A stretch of DNA of 64,000 nt from Acetobacteraceae bacterium (GCA_009693865.1 SHWL01000001.1:1-64000); one strand, 5' to 3'; positions 49,026 through 58,317 are shown, counted from the stretch's first letter. A program made the numbers and translations. Notes: generated by a model not told the origin, from the letters alone.

Positions 49026-49535
49026 ATGCCCGACTTCCCCAAACTCCGCGCCGAGCGCGCCGAACTGGAACTGACCCTCGAGGCACGGCAGCGCGACCTC
49101 GGCCCCGATCATCCGGACCTCGCCCCTGACATCCGCGCTTTGGGCAGGCTGGCCCATGAACTCGGAGACTTTCAGGACGCCCAATCGCTCCTGCACCGCG
49201 CGCTGGCACTGTACACGGAATCCCTTGGAGCAGAGCACCCGGAAACCGCCACCACGATCAACCACATCGGCCTCATCCTGCACGACCTGGGCGACCTGGA
49301 CGCGGCCGCCTCGGCGTTCGAAAGGGCGCTGGCGCTGGATGAGCAGGCTCTGGGCCGCGAGCATGTGAACGTCGCCCGCGACTGCAACAACCTGGCGGGC
49401 GTACTACGAGACATGGGCGATCGCTACGCCGCGAAGGAGGCGTTGGACTGGTCGCTGTCGGTCTACATGGTGCAACTGGGGCCGGATCATCCGACCACGA
49501 AATCGGTGAAACGCAACCGGATGTTGCTCGGGTGA
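49026..49535 (+). CDS. Small tetratricopeptide repeat protein
   Basis: Repeats FQDAQSLLHRALALYTESLGAEHPETATTINHIGLI and LDAAASAFERALALDEQALGREHVNVARDCNNLAGV. Confidence 0.8.
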   Translation: MPDFPKLRAERAELELTLEARQRDLGPDHPDLAPDIRALGRLAHELGDFQDAQSLLHRALALYTESLGAEHPETATTINHIGLILHDLGDLDAAASAFERALALDEQALGREHVNVARDCNNLAGVLRDMGDRYAAKEALDWSLSVYMVQLGPDHPTTKSVKRNRMLLG

Positions 49536-50179
49536 CACGCGCCGTTCTTCTCGATCTGGACGGGACATTGTCGGACTCGCGGCCGGGGATCGCGGCGAGC
49601 TTCCGTCATACGCTCACGCGGCTTGGGCATGATCCGGACCAGACCGGCGACCTGACCTGGGCCGTCGGTCCGCCGATCGCGGTCTCCCTGGAACAGTTGT
49701 TGGCGCCCTATGGCGACGATCGGGTGGCGGAGGCGCTGGCGATCTATCGGGAACAGTATTCGGCAGTGGGGCTATACGACTGCGCCGCCTATCCAGGGGT
49801 CGTGGCGATGCTGGACCGATTGCGGGCGGCGGGCATGACGATGTGCATCGCGACCTCCAAACGGAAAGATTTCGCCGAACGAGTGATCGATCATCTCAAC
49901 CTGCGGCCCTTCGTCCGGACCGTTTATGGGGCCCTGCCAGGAGGCGGTCTGGAGCACAAAAAGGATTTGCTGGCGCATATCCTCGACGCGGAAGGTTTCG
50001 ACGCCGCCGCCTGTGTCATGGTGGGCGACCGTCTGCACGACATCGAGGCCGCCAAAGCAAACGCTATCCGGTCCATTGGCGCCGTGTGGGGATATGGCGG
50101 GCGAGCAGAACTGGAAGCGGCCGGAGCGGACGCAATCGCCGACGCACCGGAGGACATAGCGCCGCTGACTTTGGGCTGA
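49532..50179 (+). CDS. HAD-superfamily phosphatase (phosphoglycolate phosphatase-like)
   Basis: VLLDLDGTLSDSRPGIAASFRHTL, CVMVGDRLHDIEAAKANAIRSIGAVWGYGG. Confidence 0.9.
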   Translation: MTRAVLLDLDGTLSDSRPGIAASFRHTLTRLGHDPDQTGDLTWAVGPPIAVSLEQLLAPYGDDRVAEALAIYREQYSAVGLYDCAAYPGVVAMLDRLRAAGMTMCIATSKRKDFAERVIDHLNLRPFVRTVYGALPGGGLEHKKDLLAHILDAEGFDAAACVMVGDRLHDIEAAKANAIRSIGAVWGYGGRAELEAAGADAIADAPEDIAPLTLG

Positions 50180-50283
50180 GGCGGCGGTTGGTCCAATTTT
50201 ACGCGGGATGTCAAAGCGTTCGACTACCCGACGGTATGGCCCGCGACACGGCGCCAGCGCCCGGCACGGATGAGGGAGCAAGG

Positions 50284-51642
50284 ATGACCACGACGCGACG
50301 TGCTGACCCGTTGGAAATCGCGGCTCGTGAACTGGCGGTCGCCGCTGGCCTCGACCCGGATTCGCGCGTACCGAAACCGGGCAGCGAACGCGGCCAGCCA
50401 GCATGGTGCGAGTTCCGGGATGCCGCGCGCTCCAATCAGAACGCTCGTGAGCAAGCGGAACTCGCCGCCAGCATCGTCAATCTGCGTCCACAGGAAGATC
50501 GGTTTCAGAATGCGCCCCTGACGGTCATGGGCAATCACGACCCGAACACAATCAGCCAGATGCGGAACTGCATGGCCATCGGGAACGTGATCAAGGGCGT
50601 GATTTGCGCGGACGGCCATCTTGGTTACGCACAGCCTGTTGGCGGCGTCATCGCTTACGAGAAGCAAATCAGTATCAGCGGCGTCGGTTTCGATATCGGC
50701 TGCGGCAACATGGCCATCCGCCTCGACACACCGTTTGCGGCCATCAAAGATCGCGTTGCGCCGATCCTGGCGGATGTCCGCAAGGTCATTTCGTTCGGCG
50801 TTGGGCGCACGAACGACGAGCGGGTCGAACATGATTTGTTCGATGATGGTGACGCATGGCGCGAAGCCGATATGACCGAATATCGTCAGAAGGCCGTCAA
50901 GCAACTCGGAACGGTCGGCTCAGGCAATCACTATGTGGACCTGATGGAGGATGAAAGCGGCCTTGTCTGGATCGGCGTGCATTTTGGCAGCCGGGGATTC
51001 GGTCACACGAGCGCGACCCGCTACCTGAAAATGGCCGGTGGAAAGGACGGAATGAATGTCGCGCCCGCCGTGGTGGACGAGGACACGGAACTGGGCCGCC
51101 GCTACATCGCCGCGATGCAACTCGCCGGGCGCTATTCGTATGCGGGCCGCGAATGGGTCGTTGAACGTGTTCGCCAGATCATCGGCGGTTCGGTGACGGA
51201 TATGGTCCACAATCACCACAATTACGCCTGGCGCGAAACGCATGACGGGCGCGATCTCTGGGTTGTCCGCAAAGGCGCCACACCGTGCTTCCCCGGCCAG
51301 CGCGGTTTTGTCGGCGGGTCGATGGGCGACGATGCCGTCATCACGGAAGGCGTGGACTGCCAGGAAGCAAGGGATGCGCTCTATTCGACCGTGCATGGCG
51401 CCGGCCGGCTGTTCGGCCGCAAGCAGGCAATCCGCGCATTCACCAGGCCGCAAATGGACGAATGGCTGCGAGGGCGCGGTGTCATGCTGTCTGGAGGTGG
51501 ACTGGATGAAAGCCCGATGGCCTATCGCCGGTTACCGGAAGTGCTGGGGCACCATGCGGCATCGACGAAGGTGTTGCACACATTGCGTCCGTTCGCCGTG
51601 GCAATGGCTGGAGAGGCAGAATACGATCCTTGGAAGGATTAG
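50284..51642 (+). CDS. rtcB: RtcB-family RNA-splicing ligase
   Basis: GVICADGHLGYAQPVGGVIAYE, GVGFDIGCGNMAIRL, GTVGSGNHYVDL, HNHHNYAW, GLDESPMAYR. Confidence 0.88.
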   Translation: MTTTRRADPLEIAARELAVAAGLDPDSRVPKPGSERGQPAWCEFRDAARSNQNAREQAELAASIVNLRPQEDRFQNAPLTVMGNHDPNTISQMRNCMAIGNVIKGVICADGHLGYAQPVGGVIAYEKQISISGVGFDIGCGNMAIRLDTPFAAIKDRVAPILADVRKVISFGVGRTNDERVEHDLFDDGDAWREADMTEYRQKAVKQLGTVGSGNHYVDLMEDESGLVWIGVHFGSRGFGHTSATRYLKMAGGKDGMNVAPAVVDEDTELGRRYIAAMQLAGRYSYAGREWVVERVRQIIGGSVTDMVHNHHNYAWRETHDGRDLWVVRKGATPCFPGQRGFVGGSMGDDAVITEGVDCQEARDALYSTVHGAGRLFGRKQAIRAFTRPQMDEWLRGRGVMLSGGGLDESPMAYRRLPEVLGHHAASTKVLHTLRPFAVAMAGEAEYDPWKD

Positions 51643-51648
51643 GGGCGG

Positions 51649-51719
51649 TGTGACTGTCGGGAATCGAACCCGAGTGACGGGAATCACAGTCCCGCGCCTT
51701 ACCATTGGGCTACAGTCAC
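51649..51719 (-). tRNA. tRNA-His (GTG)
   Basis: 7-bp acceptor GTGACTG/CAGTCAC, anticodon stem CGGGA/TCCCG with loop CTGTGAT, T-arm TCGGG-TTCGAAT-CCCGA, A73; CCA not encoded. Confidence 0.9.
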
Positions 51720-51736
51720 CACCATATTCGGAGGAT

Positions 51737-51813
51737 TGGTCTGGGCGGCTGGATTTGAACCAACGGCCCGCGGATTCCAGGTCCGCCACTCTACCAAACT
51801 GAGCTACGCCCAG
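51737..51813 (-). tRNA. tRNA-Pro-like (TGG) with atypical anticodon loop
   Basis: Acceptor CTGGGCG/CGCCCAG, A73, encoded CCA, D-arm GCTC-AGTTTGGTA-GAGT, anticodon stem GCGGA/TCCGC with loop CCTGGAA, T-arm GTTGG-TTCAAAT-CCAGC. Confidence 0.7.
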
Positions 51814-51895
51814 GACACACTCATCCGACTGCGTGATTACGCAGGTCGCGGTCGATGGTGTCGTAAAGTGAACATGGCGGCCTTCTATCCGGGGC

Positions 51896-51957
51896 GATCC
51901 CGAGGCGCAACCGGAAAACGCTCGAGGTTCCGGATTCGAGTCCTGCCGGGATCGCCA
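51896..51957 (+). other. tRNA-like remnant lacking an anticodon arm
   Basis: Perfect 7-bp acceptor GATCCCG/CGGGATC, G73, CCA, T-loop-like TTCGAGT followed by CCTGC; only 62 nt. Confidence 0.35.
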
Positions 51958-52056
51958 TGGCGTCCCGGCTCAATGATAGAATACCCGGCGGCTCTCATGT
52001 TTGCCGCGGCATGCCGTGTCCATATACGATGACGGCGGAAACGCAGGGAGGCCGCA

Positions 52057-52386
52057 TTGGACGACGTCATATCCGGCGCATACGTCTTTACGGGCGAACG
52101 ATCGTCGAAGAGCTACCGCCTTAACAAGATGGCCAACACTCTGAGCGTGCCCGAAAACCGCGCGCGGTTTCAGGCCGATGAGCCCGGTTACATGCGTGGA
52201 ATGGGTTGCTCGGACCTGGAAATCGACCTGGTGCGCGACCGCGACTGGAAGGGCATGATGGACCACGGTGCCAGCATTTATTTGTTGCTGAAGATCGGCG
52301 CCGCCACCGGCGTGTCGTTGCCTGAAATCGGCACCCATACCGGCGGCATGACCGTCGCGGAATTCCACGCGCGAAAGGGACACTGA
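52057..52386 (+). CDS. ligA: LigA-type aromatic-ring-opening dioxygenase alpha subunit
   Basis: SVPENRARFQADEPGYMRGMGCSDLEIDLVRDRDWKGMMDHGASIYLLLKIGAATG; TTG start, 1 nt gap to ligB. Confidence 0.85.
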   Translation: MDDVISGAYVFTGERSSKSYRLNKMANTLSVPENRARFQADEPGYMRGMGCSDLEIDLVRDRDWKGMMDHGASIYLLLKIGAATGVSLPEIGTHTGGMTVAEFHARKGH

Positions 52387-52387
52387 C

Positions 52388-53215
52388 ATGGCGAAGGTGA
52401 TTGGCGGCATCGGTACCTCCCACGCGCCCACGATTGGCGTCGCCTGGGACAAGGGGCAACAGAAGGAGCCGCTATGGGCCCCGCTGTTCGATGGATACGG
52501 CCCCGCGCGGCAGTGGCTTGAGGATGTGAAGCCGGATTTGTTCCTGGTCGTTTACAATGACCACGTGAACCGGTTTTTCTTCGATGCCTACCCGACCTTC
52601 GCGCTCGGGGTCGGCGCCGTTCACGCCCAGGCGGATGAGGGGTGGGGAAAGCGGCCGTTCGGGGATATTCCGGGCGATCCGGATTTCGCCTGGCACCTCG
52701 CGCGGTCTCTGATCGAGGATGAGTTCGATCCGACGATCTGCCAGGAAATGTCGCTGGATCACGGCGTGCTTTCGTTCCTGCCGATCCTGACCGACTCCGA
52801 CTGGAAAGTGCCGGTCGTTCCGCTCGCGGTGAATGTGATCCAGCATCCAATCCCAACCGCGCGGCGGCTGTTCCGGCTCGGCGCGGCGTTGCGGCATGCG
52901 ATCGAGACCTACCCCAAGGATAAACGCATCGTCGTGTTCGGCACCGGTGGCCTGACGCATCAGCTTCACGGACAGAATTTCGGCAAGCACAACGAGGCCT
53001 GGGACAATGAATTCATGGACCGCCTCGAGACCGACCCAACGGGGCTCTCGGAATTGTCGATCCAAGAGTACATGGAACGCGGCGGCACCGAGGGGGTCGA
53101 GATGATCATGTGGCTCGCGATGCGCGGGGCGTTGGGTGGAGCCGTGACACGGGTGCATCGCAACTACACCGCGCCGTTCACGACCGGTTACGGGCTGCTG
53201 GTGCTGGAGACCTGA
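52388..53215 (+). CDS. ligB: LigB-type extradiol dioxygenase beta subunit (protocatechuate 4,5-dioxygenase family)
   Basis: MAKVIGGIGTSHAPTIGVAWDKG, DLFLVVYNDHVNRFFFD, VFGTGGLTHQLHGQNFGKHN. Confidence 0.88.
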   Translation: MAKVIGGIGTSHAPTIGVAWDKGQQKEPLWAPLFDGYGPARQWLEDVKPDLFLVVYNDHVNRFFFDAYPTFALGVGAVHAQADEGWGKRPFGDIPGDPDFAWHLARSLIEDEFDPTICQEMSLDHGVLSFLPILTDSDWKVPVVPLAVNVIQHPIPTARRLFRLGAALRHAIETYPKDKRIVVFGTGGLTHQLHGQNFGKHNEAWDNEFMDRLETDPTGLSELSIQEYMERGGTEGVEMIMWLAMRGALGGAVTRVHRNYTAPFTTGYGLLVLET

Positions 53216-53242
53216 GCGCGGCGGCGCTTTCCGTCATGCGGC

Positions 53243-54241
53243 CTAACGGCTTTCCCCGTTGAACCCCGTCCGTAGTTCCGCCAACCGCGCCATCGCCGCC
53301 ATCGGCATCGGACCTTTCAGAACCGCTGCGAGCCCGTCCTCAAACTCTTGCACCGTCGCCATGCCGACAAGGATTGTGCCCATCGCCGGGTGGGCAATCG
53401 CGAATCGGATCGCGGCCTCCGGCAGGCTGGACGCGAAGCCTTCCGTCGCCAGCGGCATCAACCGGCGCGCGCGTGCCAGATCGCCCTCATAGGTTTCCGC
53501 TGTTCCGATCGGCGCGGGGGGCGCCGACGCGATCGGATGGCGCTGATCCGAGCCGCTAAGGGCGCCGCCGGCGATGACGCGAATGCCGACGACGCCCACT
53601 CCGGATTTCTGGGTGTGGTCGAATATCCGGCCATAGTCCTGCGCCGGGTACCCCGCCGGCAATGGCCCAGCGGGCGAGGGGTTCAGCATGTTGTAGCTGA
53701 TTTGCGCGCTATCGAATTTTTCCGAGTCGATGACCTGATGCAGAGCGGCGGTGTCGCCCACGGCGGTGATGCCAAGGAAACGGGTTTTGCCGGCTTTCCT
53801 CAGGGCGTCGAACGCCGGAACGACTTCGTTCAGCACCTGCGCCGCGGTGAGCGATGCGCCACCACCGTTCACAGTGATCGCGTTATGCAAGTGGAAGATG
53901 TCAACATGGTCCATGCCCAGACGCCCAAGGCTGCCGTCCAGCGATTCCGTGACCGTCGCGGCGATCCGGCCGAATGATTCGGGGGGTATCCGAACTTTCG
54001 TGCCGACGAAGGCATTCTTCGGTTTCAGGGATTTCCAGACGCGGCCGAGATTCGTTTCGGACGCGCCATCGCCATACTGCACCGCGGTATCGAAATAATT
54101 GATCCCAACATCCAGCGCCCGCCCGGCGGCCCGTTCCTGGTCCGCCGCGGCACCCCGGACCATCAGTCCGCCCACCGCGCCGCAGCCGAACCCCAGGATC
54201 GAGATATTCATGCCGGTGCGGCCGTAAACGCGCGTTTCCAT
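53243..54241 (-). CDS. Aldo/keto reductase
   Basis: METRVYGRTGMNISILGFGCGAVGG, GINYFDTAVQYGDGASETNLGRV, MDHVDIFHLHN. Confidence 0.9.
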   Translation of the reverse strand: METRVYGRTGMNISILGFGCGAVGGLMVRGAAADQERAAGRALDVGINYFDTAVQYGDGASETNLGRVWKSLKPKNAFVGTKVRIPPESFGRIAATVTESLDGSLGRLGMDHVDIFHLHNAITVNGGGASLTAAQVLNEVVPAFDALRKAGKTRFLGITAVGDTAALHQVIDSEKFDSAQISYNMLNPSPAGPLPAGYPAQDYGRIFDHTQKSGVGVVGIRVIAGGALSGSDQRHPIASAPPAPIGTAETYEGDLARARRLMPLATEGFASSLPEAAIRFAIAHPAMGTILVGMATVQEFEDGLAAVLKGPMPMAAMARLAELRTGFNGESR

Positions 54242-54245
54242 CTCG

Positions 54246-55226
54246 TCAGCTCCCATAAAGGCCCGAGACCCGGGCTCGTAATTTGCACAATGCCACCAGC
54301 AGATCGAGCGACGGCGTCGCCACCCCGGCGATCCGCGCCAATACCAGCGGCGCGTCGAACAGGCCATCGATCTCCATCGGCCGGCCGAGTTCCAGATCCT
54401 GCAAAATGCTTGGCTTATGATCCATGCCGGACTGGCTGTTCACCCGCGCCTCATGGTTCACTCCCGGCCGCGCTCCCAGCGCCTGGGCGATCGCGGCGGC
54501 TTCGTGCATGACGCGTAACGAGGTCTCGCGCGCGGCCGGTTCGGTGTAGACGGTCTTCGGCGCCGAACCGGACAAGACAGCCAGCGTCCCGCCGGCGAGG
54601 TTACCAATCAGCTTGTTCCAGATTTCGGTGCGGATTTCCGTCGTCGCCTCGCCGCTGATACCGCCTTTGGTGATCAGGTCAGCGAGTGCCACGACGCGCG
54701 GACTCAGTGTGCCGTTGGGCTCACCCAGTACAACACGGGATTTGGGCTGCTCGACGTCGATGACGCCGGGAGCGATGACGGCGGAGGCAGAGTAAACGAC
54801 GCCGCCAATGGCGCGCTCGGGGCCGATGGCCTTGAACAACACGTCATCGGGGTCGATTCTGGGCAGCCGTTGGCCGTCGTGCGGGCCGCCGAGATGAAAG
54901 AAAAACCACCAGGGAATGCCATTCATGACGAAGGGCACGGATGTCTCAGATTTTAACAGCGGACCAATCCCTGCCGCCACGGCGGGCAGCGCCGGGGCCT
55001 TCACGGTGACGAAGACCGCGTCTACCGGGCCGACCTCACGCGGGTCATCGGTCGCCTGAACTTTTATCCGATGCACGCCATCGACGGCGTGGACCTCCAG
55101 CCCGTTGGCCTGGATCGCCGCCAGATGGGCGCCGCGCGCGATGACGGAAACTTCGGCGCCGCCTTTCGCCAGTCGCGCCGCCAGGTGGCCGCCAATGGCT
55201 CCGGCCCCGTAAACACAGACACGCAT
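54246..55226 (-). CDS. 2-dehydropantoate 2-reductase family protein
   Basis: MRVCVYGAGAIGGHLAARLAKGGAEVSVIARGAHLAAI, NKLIGNLAGGTLAVLSG. Confidence 0.88.
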   Translation of the reverse strand: MRVCVYGAGAIGGHLAARLAKGGAEVSVIARGAHLAAIQANGLEVHAVDGVHRIKVQATDDPREVGPVDAVFVTVKAPALPAVAAGIGPLLKSETSVPFVMNGIPWWFFFHLGGPHDGQRLPRIDPDDVLFKAIGPERAIGGVVYSASAVIAPGVIDVEQPKSRVVLGEPNGTLSPRVVALADLITKGGISGEATTEIRTEIWNKLIGNLAGGTLAVLSGSAPKTVYTEPAARETSLRVMHEAAAIAQALGARPGVNHEARVNSQSGMDHKPSILQDLELGRPMEIDGLFDAPLVLARIAGVATPSLDLLVALCKLRARVSGLYGS

Positions 55227-55241
55227 CAGGATGCTACTCGT

Positions 55242-55469
55242 TCAGTTGTCGTTTGGGGCATCGGAAGCGGTTCCCGACGCCGGGTCAAGGCCGCGTCCGG
55301 GACCGAATCTCGTGCGGCGCATCCGCAGGAGTTCCATCAGGTCGGTGACGCCGATCATCACGGCGTCCACGCCGCAGAGTGGACACAGCGGGCTCTCTCC
55401 GTCGTCGACCCAGTCGATGACCTCGATAGCCTCGTACACCTGCAGACAATGGAAACAGCCGCACCACAT
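55242..55469 (-). CDS. Small zinc-ribbon-like cytoplasmic protein
   Basis: CFHCLQVYEAIEVIDWVDDGESPLCPLCGVDAVMIGV paired CxxC motifs. Confidence 0.65.
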   Translation of the reverse strand: MWCGCFHCLQVYEAIEVIDWVDDGESPLCPLCGVDAVMIGVTDLMELLRMRRTRFGPGRGLDPASGTASDAPNDN

Positions 55470-55551
55470 CGTTTTGCCCTCGCGAGGCTTCGGTTATACA
55501 GGGCACCCGGGCGCCGCGGAACGGCGGACCGTTCCACGGAAGCGAGTCCGC

Positions 55552-57003
55552 GTGCGACGCCCCCTCCTTCTCCTGATCCTCCTCACCACCGCCGGCCGGC
55601 TCGCGTTTGGATGGGCCATCGGCCTGGGTGTCGACGAATCCTACATGGTCTCGGCCGGGCGCGTTCTCAGCCTTGGCTATTTCGACCATCCCCCCGCCGC
55701 CTGGTGGCTTTCCTGGGCTTCGACCCACCTGTTCGGCTCCGAGGCGCCGGTCGTCGCCCGCCTGCCGTTCATTCTGCTGTTCGCCCTCACCACGTGGATG
55801 ATGGCCCGCATCGGAGAAATCCTTGCCGGCCCCTCCGCCGGTTTTTGGGCCGCCGCGACACTGAACCTGTCCCCGGTGTTCGGTATTACCGGCGGAGGCT
55901 GGGTGTTGCCCGACGGACCGCTGGACTGCGCCCTGACCGGCGCCGCGCTGTGCCTGATCCGCGCCCTGCCCGCCAGAGGCTTGAGCGCCGCCGGTTGGTG
56001 GTCCGGCGCCGGCATCTGCGCGGGTCTGGCAACGTTTTCGAAATACTCCGCGGTACTGACCATCGCGGGAGCATTCCTGTTCCTGCTGCTCGACCCCATG
56101 CATCGCCGGTGGTTACGCCGATGGGAACCATATCTGGCTGTCGTTCTCGCGCTGTTGGTGTTCTCCCCGGTCATCGTCTGGAATGCTTCGCACGAGTGGG
56201 CGTCCTTCGCCTTCCAGGGCACCCGCGCCGGCGGGCTCCGCTTCCGGCCCTGGCTGACCCTTACGACCCTGGGTGGCGAAGCCCTGTTCGTCCTTCCGTG
56301 GTTCTGGGTGCCGATGATGGTTCTGGGCGTGAAAGCCTTTCAGGAAGGCTGGCGCGAGAAGCTACTGGCCTGCCTCGCCGCGCCCCCGATCATCGGTTTC
56401 GCCTTGATCGCCGCCTGGTCATCCCAGCGGGTGATGTATCACTGGGCTTCGCCGGGTTACCTGATGCTGTTTCCTTTGTTGGGCCGGTTCGTCGCGGAGG
56501 CATGGGATCTGCGCGTTGTTCGCACCGTGATTGCCGCCACCGCCGCTGTCTGGGTTGTCAGCATGGCAACCGTCGGCACACATATTCGGATCGATTGGCT
56601 ACACACCATCATGCCCGCGAAGGATCCAACCGCCGAGGGCTTGGACTGGATATCCCTGCGTGACGATCTGACCGCCCGAGGCCTGTTGGCGGGCGGAACG
56701 ATCGTGGGGGTTCCGAACTGGCGCGACGCGGGCAAGATCGCCCATGCACTTGGTCCGGATGTAACCGTGATCTGCCTTAACGCGGACTCGCGCCAATTTG
56801 GCTTCGCGTCGCCCGCGCGGCGCTGGGACGGTAGCGATGTCCTGGTGCTGGTGGCCGATCGCGCGGACACGGTCATTCCCGCTCTGGGCGGAAAGTTCGA
56901 CCGGCTCGAGCCTTTGCCACCATCCAACGTCACGTTGCGAGGACGGACGTTGAAAGTCGTGACGGTCGCGCGAGGGACCGGATTCCGGCCCGGTGGTCTT
57001 TGA
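55552..57003 (+). CDS. Glycosyltransferase family 39 (ArnT/PMT-like membrane protein)
   Basis: GLGVDESYMVSAGRVLSLGYFDHPPAAWWLSWASTHLFGSEAPVVARLP and multiple TM segments; GTG start inferred. Confidence 0.85.
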   Translation: MRRPLLLLILLTTAGRLAFGWAIGLGVDESYMVSAGRVLSLGYFDHPPAAWWLSWASTHLFGSEAPVVARLPFILLFALTTWMMARIGEILAGPSAGFWAAATLNLSPVFGITGGGWVLPDGPLDCALTGAALCLIRALPARGLSAAGWWSGAGICAGLATFSKYSAVLTIAGAFLFLLLDPMHRRWLRRWEPYLAVVLALLVFSPVIVWNASHEWASFAFQGTRAGGLRFRPWLTLTTLGGEALFVLPWFWVPMMVLGVKAFQEGWREKLLACLAAPPIIGFALIAAWSSQRVMYHWASPGYLMLFPLLGRFVAEAWDLRVVRTVIAATAAVWVVSMATVGTHIRIDWLHTIMPAKDPTAEGLDWISLRDDLTARGLLAGGTIVGVPNWRDAGKIAHALGPDVTVICLNADSRQFGFASPARRWDGSDVLVLVADRADTVIPALGGKFDRLEPLPPSNVTLRGRTLKVVTVARGTGFRPGGL

Positions 57004-57007
57004 TCCC

Positions 57008-58144
57008 TCAGTCGAACAACGACAAATCGATCACGTCCCCCATCCGGTTATAGCCAATATCTCCCGGATGCAGATGATCGCCGTTGTCGTAAACCGGCAG
57101 CATCCGCGCCGGATGGTCGGGATCGCGAAGCTCCTTGTCGAAGTCGATTACCGCGTGGAACGCGCCGGACGAGCGCATCCATTCGTTCACCGCCAGCCGT
57201 TTCGCCTCGCCCTCAGGTGTCCAGGCGCCCAGCATGAACGATTCGTGCTCGAACGGGGTCAGGGTGCCGCCGAACATTTTGATGCCGCGGCCGCGGGCGC
57301 GCGTCGCTATCTGGTTCAGCCCATTGATCAGATCGTCGGCCGTCACGGCCTCTTCTTTCAGGCCGCGGCGGTTGCGGATGTCGTTGATGCCGAGAACGAC
57401 GATGGCGTGAGTGACGCCCGGTTGCGACAACACGTCGCGGTCGAAGCGCCGAACCCCGCTGTCACCGCGAATATCGTGACAAATGCGGTTACCGCCGAGC
57501 CCCTGGTTCATCACCCCGAACATTTTCCCGCGGCGCGCGATTAAACGGCGGGCGAGTTGATCCGGCCAGCGGCAGAACGCGTCATGCGTCGATATGTTGC
57601 CATCCGTGATCGAATCGCCCAGTGCGACGATGCCGCCCACGTCCGGGCTTGTAAGCACGTCGATGCCGCTGAGAAAGAACCAGTCGTCGATGACCCGGCT
57701 GGCGAACATCACCTCCATCCCGGTGAAATCGCCTGGCGGAGAGAGATAATTGAATTGCCGGGCATATCGTCCGGTCACCCCGAAACTTGCCGGGATCTCG
57801 CCGGGAACATGGATGCTGACGGCGAGATCTTCCAATGGCCGGACGGTCAGAGAAACCGGGTCGCTGATGACAAAGGCGCCCGTTGGGATTTTGACCGCGC
57901 CGGCGCCGTTGAACGTGACCTCTCGGTCCGTGCCGGGCTTGATCGCGGCTCCGGCGCCACGTAGCGCGACATGGGTCGCGCCGATGATCAAATCGCCCGT
58001 GCCCGCGGCGTTCGACAACCGGATACGGATCGTATCGCCCCCGATACTGATGCGCGGGAACATGCGAATGGTGGGACTGCTTAGCGCCACGCCATCCGCC
58101 GGCGCGGGGGTCGCGGCCCAGGTGCCAACCCAATGGGACGTCAT
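57008..58144 (-). CDS. SGNH/GDSL hydrolase
   Basis: VGGIVALGDSITDGN, GNRICHD, VVLGINDI, DGDHLHPGDIGY-like (NGDHLHPGDIGYNRMG). Confidence 0.88.
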   Translation of the reverse strand: MTSHWVGTWAATPAPADGVALSSPTIRMFPRISIGGDTIRIRLSNAAGTGDLIIGATHVALRGAGAAIKPGTDREVTFNGAGAVKIPTGAFVISDPVSLTVRPLEDLAVSIHVPGEIPASFGVTGRYARQFNYLSPPGDFTGMEVMFASRVIDDWFFLSGIDVLTSPDVGGIVALGDSITDGNISTHDAFCRWPDQLARRLIARRGKMFGVMNQGLGGNRICHDIRGDSGVRRFDRDVLSQPGVTHAIVVLGINDIRNRRGLKEEAVTADDLINGLNQIATRARGRGIKMFGGTLTPFEHESFMLGAWTPEGEAKRLAVNEWMRSSGAFHAVIDFDKELRDPDHPARMLPVYDNGDHLHPGDIGYNRMGDVIDLSLFD

Positions 58145-58317
58145 GCCGTATCCTCCTGTTTGCGGGTAACGGAGGCGAAGCTCGGCCCGCCGTCAAGGCA
58201 TACGGGTGACGCTGACACCGGATGGTGATTCCGGCATCGCTGACACGGCCGGTTTGACCGTGGCACCACGCCTGTCATACTGACCGGTAGCCGCCTCAAC
58301 CAGACAGGGTCAAAGCC

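Noticed and set aside
51737-51813. Reading the second tRNA as tRNA-Ser(GGA)
   Set aside because: It needs a mismatched anticodon stem, and there is no long variable arm.
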